Position numbers and translations under genes: made by a program
From: CAYLLN01 sp036496265
GTDB lineage: Bacteria > Planctomycetota > Planctomycetia > Pirellulales > Pirellulaceae
NCBI GenBank assembly: GCA_036496265.1
Contig: DASXLL010000159.1
Coordinates: 1 to 17,530, forward strand
Length of the DNA stretch: 17,530 nt
Direction: 5' to 3'
In this document: in pieces, positions 13,189 through 17,530 of the stretch
Position numbering within the stretch: the stretch's first letter is position 1
Layout: each line of letters opens with the position of its first letter
The notes under the pieces: generated by a model
Databases searched by the model: none
The model's input: the letters and a program-made list of their open reading frames with translations, nothing else
What the model was told of the DNA's origin: nothing

Positions 13189-13665
13189 ATGCGGTTTTGC
13201 TTGCTGGATCGAATTGTCGAGCTGGATCCGGGCGTCCGGATCACGGGCGTGAAGCGGCTGCGCCCGGACGAGGATTATTTGCAGGACCATTTCCCGCGGT
13301 TTCCGGTGATGCCGGGCGTGCTGATGCTGGAGGCAATGTACCAGGCGAGCGCGTGGCTGGTTCGACAATCGGAGGGGTTCGCCCATTCGATGGTCGTGCT
13401 GAAGGAGGCGCGGAACATCAAGTACGCTGGTTTCGTCACGCCGGGCAAGGAGCTGGTTGTGACGGCGGAGATCATCAAGCAGGACGAGAGGCTGACCACG
13501 CTGAAAGCACAGGGCACGATCGACGGCAACGTGGCCGTAAACGGTCGGCTGGTGCTGGAGCGGTTTAATTTGGCGGAGCGCTATCCGAAGCGAGCGAACA
13601 CGGACCCGTATCTGAAGGATGATCTGCGAGGCGTATTGAAGAAGCTAATGACCAATGCCAATTGA
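13189..13665 (+). CDS. FabZ-type 3-hydroxyacyl-ACP dehydratase
   Basis: A hotdog-fold enzyme that removes water from 3-hydroxyacyl-ACP during fatty acid or related acyl chain elongation. It has 158 residues from ATG 13189, chosen because AGGA lies 8 bases upstream and 'MRFCLLDRIVELDPG' matches the family start; ATG 13180 is an alternative. The active-site motif 'DHFPRFPVMPGVLMLEAM' has the catalytic His34 and Glu48. It is the first gene of a plus-strand set with an ACP (49-base spacer) and a second dehydratase-like gene. The C-terminal residues MTNAN and the TGA stop are written in the heptad repeat at 13646-13673, so the end of the protein may have been altered by repeat DNA. Confidence 0.88.
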   Translation: MRFCLLDRIVELDPGVRITGVKRLRPDEDYLQDHFPRFPVMPGVLMLEAMYQASAWLVRQSEGFAHSMVVLKEARNIKYAGFVTPGKELVVTAEIIKQDERLTTLKAQGTIDGNVAVNGRLVLERFNLAERYPKRANTDPYLKDDLRGVLKKLMTNAN

Positions 13666-13673
13666 CCAATAAC
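13646..13673. repeat. 7-base repeats spanning the fabZ stop codon
   Basis: Heptads TAATGAC, CAATGCC, AATTGAC, CAATAAC, the same NAATGAC family as around groES but here as one arm only. They encode the last residues and TGA stop of FabZ and part of the spacer before the ACP gene. Confidence 0.65.
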
Positions 13674-13714
13674 AAACCGAACAACGATTTTGACGCGATT
13701 GGGAGTTTAAACCG

Positions 13715-14107
13715 ATGCCTGTCACGAAAGACGAAGTTTATAAGAAGGTGCAAACCGCGCTGGTCGATGCTTTGGGCGTCGATGAAGAAGAGGTCACGCC
13801 GCAAGCGACGATGGTCGGCGACCTCGGCGCTGAATCGATTGACTTTTTGGACATCGTTTTCAAGCTCGAAAAGTCGTTCGGCATTGAGATTCCCCGCAAG
13901 GAGCTGTCGCCCGAAGACATTTTGACGAACGCGTCTTTCGTGCAGGACGGCAAAGTAACAGCCGCCGGCATCGCCGAGCTGAAAAAGCGGATGCCGTTCG
14001 TCGATTTCACCAAGTTCGAAGCCAACCCCCAGGTCCGCGAGTTCAGCAACTTGCTGACGGTTGGCGATCTGTGCCGTTATGTCGAACGCAAAATCGGCGC
14101 GGCATAG
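13715..14107 (+). CDS. Acyl carrier protein, long form
   Basis: Carries acyl chains on a phosphopantetheine arm. The motif 'DLGAESIDFLDIVFKLEKSF' places the modified Ser at residue 41. Helix 1 (residues 6-20) and helix 2 match ordinary ACPs. At 130 residues it is about 50 longer than housekeeping ACPs. The extra part (about 68-112) lies between the helix-2/3 region and the final helix 'TVGDLCRYVERKI', so it is an internal insertion, not just a tail. ATG 13715 has GGGAG 9 bases upstream. It sits between two dehydratase-type genes, suggesting a dedicated carrier for that pair rather than general fatty acid synthesis. Stop TAG. Confidence 0.88.
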   Translation: MPVTKDEVYKKVQTALVDALGVDEEEVTPQATMVGDLGAESIDFLDIVFKLEKSFGIEIPRKELSPEDILTNASFVQDGKVTAAGIAELKKRMPFVDFTKFEANPQVREFSNLLTVGDLCRYVERKIGAA

Positions 14108-14192
14108 GCTTGATTTAAGGCTCGCCGCTTGAGGTACTTGGCCGAAGCCGCGAGATTCCATTCCCTTTTCTGTTTTCGGCCCCCGTTATCGC

Positions 14193-14759
14193 ATGCGTTG
14201 GTTCTGGATCGATCGGTTCACCGAGTTCGAGCGCGGCCGGCGAGCGGTGGCGATCAAGGCGCTGGCTTTGTCGGAGGAGCAATTCGACGGTTACACGCCC
14301 GGCTATCCGGTTATGGCCGGGTCGCTAATGATCGAGGGCATGGCGCAGACAGCCGGTCTTCTCGTCGGCGAGATGGAAGGCTTTGCACAACGGGTGGTGC
14401 TGGCCAAGATCGGCAAGGCGGTCTTTCAGCGAACGGTGACGCCGGGCGAAATGCTGCGGTATGAAGCGACGATCACCGACGTCAAAAGCGACGGCGCTTT
14501 GGCATCGGTGAATGCCTTTATCGGCGAGGAGCTGGTGGCCGAAGTCGATCTGATGTTTGCGTTTCTCGACGAGCGCTTTCCCAGCGGGCCGTTGTTCGAG
14601 CCGGTCAATTTTGCGGCGATGCTAAGGGCGTTTCATATGTACGATGTCGGACGCACATCGGACGGTCAGCCGTTGGAGTTGCCGGCGTTTTATGTTGAGG
14701 CGGAGCGGGAGGCGCGGGCGAAGTATGATCCGATTCCGAGCCCCGTGAAGGCTGGCTAA
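14193..14759 (+). CDS. FabZ-like hotdog protein lacking the catalytic histidine
   Basis: 188 residues, colinear with the FabZ two genes upstream: 'MRWFWIDRF' against 'MRFCLLDRI', and 'DGYTPGYPVMAGSLMIEGMAQ' against the FabZ active-site segment. Residue 34, the catalytic His in FabZ, is Tyr (TAC); Glu48 is kept, and the PG after the motif is AG. The C-terminus is about 30 residues longer than FabZ. It may be a non-catalytic partner forming a mixed dimer with FabZ, a thioesterase- or binding-type hotdog protein, or an enzyme using different chemistry. No ribosome binding site precedes ATG 14193, and the spacer after the ACP is 85 bases. Ends TAA, convergent with the TPR gene. Confidence 0.8.
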   Translation: MRWFWIDRFTEFERGRRAVAIKALALSEEQFDGYTPGYPVMAGSLMIEGMAQTAGLLVGEMEGFAQRVVLAKIGKAVFQRTVTPGEMLRYEATITDVKSDGALASVNAFIGEELVAEVDLMFAFLDERFPSGPLFEPVNFAAMLRAFHMYDVGRTSDGQPLELPAFYVEAEREARAKYDPIPSPVKAG

Positions 14760-14796
14760 CTAACGCGCGCGGGTTGGCTGGACGTAGACGGATGGC

Positions 14797-15135
14797 TTAG
14801 CGCTGCCATTGCATTTGGGCGGCGCGTTGTTTGGCGTCTTCGGCGCGGAAGATGTATTGGCGGTCGCGAGTGGCTTCGTAGGCCTTTTGATAGGTCGTGC
14901 TGAGGGCGGTCCAGTTGAACGTGTCCTCCGGTTCGATTTCGACCGCTTTTTCGGCGTGCTGAACAGCCAGGTCGTGCTTTTCGACTTTGGGATAGAGCAC
15001 GGAGAGCGCCAGATGGGCCAGAACGTGCTTTTCATCCTGCTGGAGCAACTCGGTGAGCTTGGCGATCGCCTCTTCGTTCTTGCCGTCGCGTTTTAGTTGC
15101 TCGTGGTCTTTGTAGAGTTCATTAACGGTTGGCAT
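14797..15135 (-). CDS. Small TPR-repeat protein
   Basis: 112 residues from ATG 15135, chosen because GGAG lies 8 bases upstream; the longer frame to 15198 crosses the likely promoter. Three tetratricopeptide-like helical pairs are visible: 'NELYKDHEQLKRDGKNEEAI', 'LAHLALSVLYPKVEKHDLAV' and 'EDTFNWTALSTTYQKAYEAT'. The hydrophobic and small residues sit at TPR positions. No signal peptide or membrane segment, so cytoplasmic. TPR proteins act as scaffolds; the partner is unknown. It converges on the FabZ-like gene (37-base gap) and diverges from the oxidoreductase gene. Confidence 0.8.
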   Translation of the reverse strand: MPTVNELYKDHEQLKRDGKNEEAIAKLTELLQQDEKHVLAHLALSVLYPKVEKHDLAVQHAEKAVEIEPEDTFNWTALSTTYQKAYEATRDRQYIFRAEDAKQRAAQMQWQR

Positions 15136-15193
15136 AGGACGATCTCCGGCTGGTCTTCGCCGCACGATTGGCGTGCGTACTAACTTTCGCGTT

Positions 15194-15222
15194 ATCATAG
15201 CAGCCCGTGAAGCAGGGGTCAG
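15194..15222 (-). promoter_or_regulatory. Possible promoter of the TPR gene
   Basis: Minus strand: -35 CTGACC (15217-15222, 4 of 6), 17-base spacer, -10 TATGAT (15194-15199, 5 of 6). The -35 box lies within the heptad repeat at 15215-15242. Confidence 0.35.
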
Positions 15223-15242
15223 GGGACAGGAGGCAGGGGACA
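15215..15242. repeat. 7-base repeats before the second oxidoreductase gene
   Basis: Heptads GGGGTCA, GGGGACA, GGAGGCA, GGGGACA, then GAATTCA into the ATG. The last GGGGA is 8 bases before ATG 15249 and is the best candidate ribosome binding site for that gene. A related array in the same orientation follows the gene at 16308-16335. Confidence 0.7.
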
Positions 15243-15248
15243 GAATTC

Positions 15249-16307
15249 ATGGTTCGATTGGCATTTCTCGGTATCGATCATCCACATGGAGCGCACTGGC
15301 GGCAGCAGTTGGGGAACTTTTCCGATGAGGCGGAGATCGTGGCGTTTGTGCCGTCGTTCGGTGGCGGCACAGCGAGTCTGGAGGAGCGATTTGCGGGAGT
15401 GCCGCGGTTCGGTTCTGTACGAGAGCTCCTGGGGGGCACTGAATTCGATGCGGCTGTCGTCTGTTTGTCGAATCGAGAAGGGCCGGCGGCGATTGCGGAA
15501 TTGGCGGCGGCGGAAAAACATGTGATCGCGGAGAAGCCGGTGGCGACGGATGCGGCCGACGCTCGGCAGATTGCGGCGGCTGTCGAAAAAAGCGGCGTGG
15601 CTTTCCAGACGGGATACATGTGGCGGTATGACGATATCGCTAATCGATTGCGGCGGATGGTGAGTCAGGGGGCGTTCGGCAAATTGATTAGCGTGGAGAT
15701 GACTTTCGCGACGAGCGATGTGGCGCGGCGCGGTGCGGATCACTATTTGTTCGATCAGGAAGCGAGCGGCGCGGGGTTTTTCAGTTGGCTGGCGTGTCAC
15801 TGGCTCGACACGCTGTTGTATGTGACGGGACAGGCCGTGGTGGGCGTGACGGCGCGGTCGGGAGTGTTTGGAACTGTTCCAACGAAGGTGGAAGACGGCG
15901 GGGCGGCGATTTTGGATTTGGATGGCGGCGGAATTGCGACGTTCGTGGGCGGTTATTGGCATCCGCGGTGGGCGGGAGAGAGCCGGTGGACGATTCGGGG
16001 TAGTCAGCGGTGGTTGCACTGGGATGCGTCGCGGAAGGGAACGGGCGGAGTGATGGAGATTCATGGGCCGCAGCCGCAGTGGCATGCGATGGAGGATGTT
16101 TATACGCAGCCGGCGGATACGAAGGTCGGCTATGGCGGCGATAAGGGCTATGAACTCGTTCGCGACTGGCTCGATTGTGTTCGCACGGGGCGGCGCGATA
16201 ATCGGAACCGAGCGCCGAGCATGTTGGCGACGCTGGAACTGATTGACGCGATTTATGCGAGTAGTCGGGAGGGGCGGCGGATTGAGTGCCGGATTGGGCC
16301 GGCGTAG
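15249..16307 (+). CDS. Gfo/Idh/MocA family oxidoreductase
   Basis: 352 residues from ATG 15249; the frame extends to 15207, but that part is repeat DNA. The N-terminal Rossmann strand 'VRLAFLGIDHPHGAHW' replaces the usual GxGxxG with a His/Pro-containing version. The EKP motif is intact ('VIAEKPVATDA'). The C-terminal domain has 'GFFSWLACHWLDTLLYVTG' with the active-site His and Asp, and 'GGYWHPRWAGESRWTIRGS'. The likely role is NAD(P)-dependent oxidation or reduction of a sugar or cyclitol; the substrate is unknown, and the changed nucleotide loop leaves cofactor binding uncertain. Heptad repeats flank it on both sides. Ends TAG. Confidence 0.88.
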   Translation: MVRLAFLGIDHPHGAHWRQQLGNFSDEAEIVAFVPSFGGGTASLEERFAGVPRFGSVRELLGGTEFDAAVVCLSNREGPAAIAELAAAEKHVIAEKPVATDAADARQIAAAVEKSGVAFQTGYMWRYDDIANRLRRMVSQGAFGKLISVEMTFATSDVARRGADHYLFDQEASGAGFFSWLACHWLDTLLYVTGQAVVGVTARSGVFGTVPTKVEDGGAAILDLDGGGIATFVGGYWHPRWAGESRWTIRGSQRWLHWDASRKGTGGVMEIHGPQPQWHAMEDVYTQPADTKVGYGGDKGYELVRDWLDCVRTGRRDNRNRAPSMLATLELIDAIYASSREGRRIECRIGPA

Positions 16308-16335
16308 GGTTAGAGGTCAGAAGGCAGAGATCAGG
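16308..16335. repeat. 7-base repeats between the oxidoreductase and RelE genes
   Basis: Heptads GGTTAGA, GGTCAGA, AGGCAGA, GATCAGG start directly after the oxidoreductase TAG stop. The last one contains the stop codon of the minus-strand RelE gene (16331-16333). They are similar to the words at 15215-15242 and in the same orientation. Confidence 0.6.
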
Positions 16336-16633
16336 ACTCACCTTGCCAAAAAACCCGGGGGAGATCGCGGCGGCCGTCGAGGACACGAACAACGTGAATG
16401 CAATCGTCCTGCACTTTATAAAAAATGATGTAGTTCCCAGCGGGAAACCACCGCATTCCTTCGCCAAACTGCGGGCAGGCTTCTGCACCGAACGGAATCT
16501 GTCGGATCACTGTACATCGTTTCTCGATCAGATCGATTGCGTTGTCCGCGACCGACTCACCGTGGACCGCGAGCTGTTCCCAAATCGCCAGCAGATCGAG
16601 CTCCGCGCGAGAGGATTTCGCAAGGTCGCGCAT
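16331..16633 (-). CDS. RelE/ParE-family toxin
   Basis: 100 residues with the family layout: helices 'SRAELDLLAIWEQLA' and 'ADNAIDLIEKRCTVI', then the strands 'MRWFPAGNYIIFYKVQ' and 'IHVVRVLDGRRDLPRVF'. The terminal 'YxIFYxV...IxVVRVLxGxRDL' is characteristic of plasmid-stabilisation RelE/ParE toxins. Partnered with a ParD-type antitoxin it is more likely ParE-like (gyrase inhibitor) than a ribosome-dependent RNase, but this is inference. ATG 16633 lies 3 bases after the antitoxin stop. The gene is complete. Confidence 0.87.
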   Translation of the reverse strand: MRDLAKSSRAELDLLAIWEQLAVHGESVADNAIDLIEKRCTVIRQIPFGAEACPQFGEGMRWFPAGNYIIFYKVQDDCIHVVRVLDGRRDLPRVFWQGES

Positions 16634-16636
16634 GGT

Positions 16637-16891
16637 TTACTGCTGATTTCGAGCAGCCAACCTTTCGCGACCTTTCCGCTTTATTTCGGCAAAATCGAGA
16701 GGCGTGCCGCCCGTTTGGTCCAATTCATCGATCGCTTCGTCGAACGTAGTTTTCAAAGCGTCGAACTTTGCCTGGTCATCGCGCAGGCGACGAAGTGCTT
16801 CTGCAACTACTGCGTCTGGGGTCGGAAATGCGCCGGTCGAAACGAGCTCATCGACAAATGAGCCAAACTCAGTTGTGAGCGAAACATTCAT
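16637..16891 (-). CDS. ParD-like ribbon-helix-helix antitoxin
   Basis: 84 residues. 'MNVSLTTEFGSFVDELVSTG' is the DNA-contacting strand and first helix, and 'DAVVAEALRRLRDD' the second helix of a ParD/CopG ribbon-helix-helix. The C-terminal half ('FDEAIDELDQTGGTPLDFAE') would wrap the toxin. Such antitoxins repress their own promoter. AAGGTG lies 6 bases before ATG 16891, and a promoter is visible at 16921-16949. First gene of the pair, upstream of the RelE/ParE toxin. Confidence 0.88.
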   Translation of the reverse strand: MNVSLTTEFGSFVDELVSTGAFPTPDAVVAEALRRLRDDQAKFDALKTTFDEAIDELDQTGGTPLDFAEIKRKGRERLAARNQQ

Positions 16892-16920
16892 TCGGGCACC
16901 TTGGGGACCATGTTCCGTTT

Positions 16921-16949
16921 ATTTTATGCGGTGCAATGGCTCGACTCAA
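16921..16949 (-). promoter_or_regulatory. Promoter of the ParD/ParE-type pair
   Basis: Minus strand: -35 TTGAGT (16944-16949, 4 of 6), 17-base spacer, -10 TAAAAT (16921-16926, 5 of 6). Start site near 16914, leader about 23 bases. No clear operator palindrome was seen. Confidence 0.5.
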
Positions 16950-17006
16950 AAGTTAATTCAGCCAGCGTGCATGAAATTGTTGGAATGGAGCGCGAACTTG
17001 AAACTC

Positions 17007-17030
17007 AGGCCCTCGCGGAGCGAGGGGCCT
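17007..17030. repeat. Palindrome overlapping the stop codon of the dehydrogenase gene
   Basis: AGGCCCTCGC / GCGAGGGGCCT with a 3-base loop and one bulged G. On the minus strand it starts inside the TAG stop (17029-17031). It could act as a terminator for the isocitrate dehydrogenase gene but has no T-run. Confidence 0.65.
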
Positions 17031-17530
17031 ACTTTAGCCTGGCGCAGATGGCTTGGGCCATTTCGCGGGTGCCGACGGCGGTGGGGTCGTTGCGGTCGGA
17101 TTTGAGGTCGTAGGTGACGTTTTTGCCTTCTTTGATGACCGCGGCGACGGCTTTTTCGAGGCGGTTGCCGGCGTCGGCTTCGCCGAGGTGGTGGAGCATA
17201 AGCATACCACTGAGGATGAGGGCGGTGGGGTTGACCTTGTTTTGGCCTTTGTATTTGGGGGCACTGCCGTGGGTGGCTTCGAAGACGGCGCCACCGGGGC
17301 CGACGTTTTCGCCAGGGGCGACGCCGAGGCCGCCGACGAGACCGGCGCCGAGATCGCTGATGATGTCGCCGTAGAGATTGGGCAGCACCAGCACATCGAA
17401 GGTCTCCGGGCGCATCACCAGTTGCATGCAGGCGTTATCCACAATCAGTTCGGTGTAGGCGATCTCGGGGTATTCGGCGGCCACTGCCCGGCAGCACTTC
17501 AGAAAAAGGCCGTCGGTCATCTTCATGATA
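17029..17530 (-). CDS. Isocitrate/isopropylmalate-family dehydrogenase, N-terminus outside window
   Basis: The C-terminal 167 codons or so of a metal-dependent beta-decarboxylating dehydrogenase, most like isocitrate dehydrogenase. The frame is open to the window edge; before Met at 17526 an Ile codon is in frame, so the gene continues. 'FDVLVLPNLYGDIISDLGAGLVGGLGVAP' carries the Mg-binding aspartates. 'EATHGSAPKYKGQNKVNPTALILSG' is the nucleotide loop. In E. coli Icd the equivalent Lys344, Tyr345, Val351 and Tyr391 contact the NADP 2'-phosphate; all four are present here (PKY, KV, TYD), while Arg395 is not. This favours NADP over NAD. A LeuB-like role is less likely. A palindrome overlaps the TAG stop. 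Confidence 0.85.
   Translation of the reverse strand, partial: IMKMTDGLFLKCCRAVAAEYPEIAYTELIVDNACMQLVMRPETFDVLVLPNLYGDIISDLGAGLVGGLGVAPGENVGPGGAVFEATHGSAPKYKGQNKVNPTALILSGMLMLHHLGEADAGNRLEKAVAAVIKEGKNVTYDLKSDRNDPTAVGTREMAQAICARLK

Noticed and set aside
12973..13386. Minus-strand frame of 137 codons upstream of and overlapping fabZ
   Set aside because: Half of it is antisense to the conserved FabZ active-site region, and the rest lies in the inverted-repeat segment; no family resemblance or ribosome binding site.

Overview
The window is GC-rich and almost certainly comes from a planctomycete, most likely Pirellulales-like. The evidence is a secreted ThuA-like domain fused to a PVC-type membrane-bound dehydrogenase domain, an N-terminal 'RRWFQWSLRSFLI' membrane anchor typical of planctomycete hypothetical proteins, two Gfo/Idh/MocA oxidoreductases, planctomycete-type antitoxins, and many short palindromic repeats between genes. 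The taxonomic call is inference from family recognition; no marker gene such as rRNA is present.

Layout. (1) 1-1385, plus strand: the 3' part of a Gfo/Idh/MocA oxidoreductase, then an antitoxin/RelE-like toxin pair with a good extended -10 promoter; the toxin frame has no recognisable start codon. (2) 1387-7960, minus strand: a chaperone cluster read from high to low coordinates as groEL2, groES, groEL1, dnaJ, grpE and an FmdB-type zinc ribbon gene. Every spacer holds inverted repeats. A near-consensus sigma-54 promoter lies upstream of groEL2. (3) 8292-12871, minus strand: a ThuA/PVC dehydrogenase fusion gene, a VapB-like/VapC (PIN) pair and a one-TM hypothetical protein. (4) 13189-14759, plus strand: FabZ, a long acyl carrier protein and a FabZ-like protein whose catalytic His is Tyr. 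(5) 14797-17530: a TPR protein (minus), a second Gfo/Idh/MocA protein (plus), a ParD/RelE-type toxin-antitoxin pair (minus) and the 3' part of an isocitrate/isopropylmalate-family dehydrogenase (minus).

How the genes work together. GroEL/GroES and DnaJ/GrpE form two folding machines (dnaK is not in the window). FabZ, ACP and the FabZ-like protein look like a small acyl-processing set without its ketosynthase. Three toxin-antitoxin modules of different families are scattered among these housekeeping genes.

The most unusual feature is the non-coding DNA. Degenerate repeats with an exact 7-base period occur at six or more sites, at three of them as inverted arms forming long palindromes, and they bracket groES and the second oxidoreductase gene. 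A second class of palindromes begins at or immediately after the TAG stop codons of groEL1, groEL2, dnaJ and the isocitrate dehydrogenase gene. A 134-bp stretch bounded by 12-bp perfect inverted repeats lies upstream of fabZ. I saw no tRNA, rRNA, CRISPR array, insertion sequence or canonical CIRCE element.
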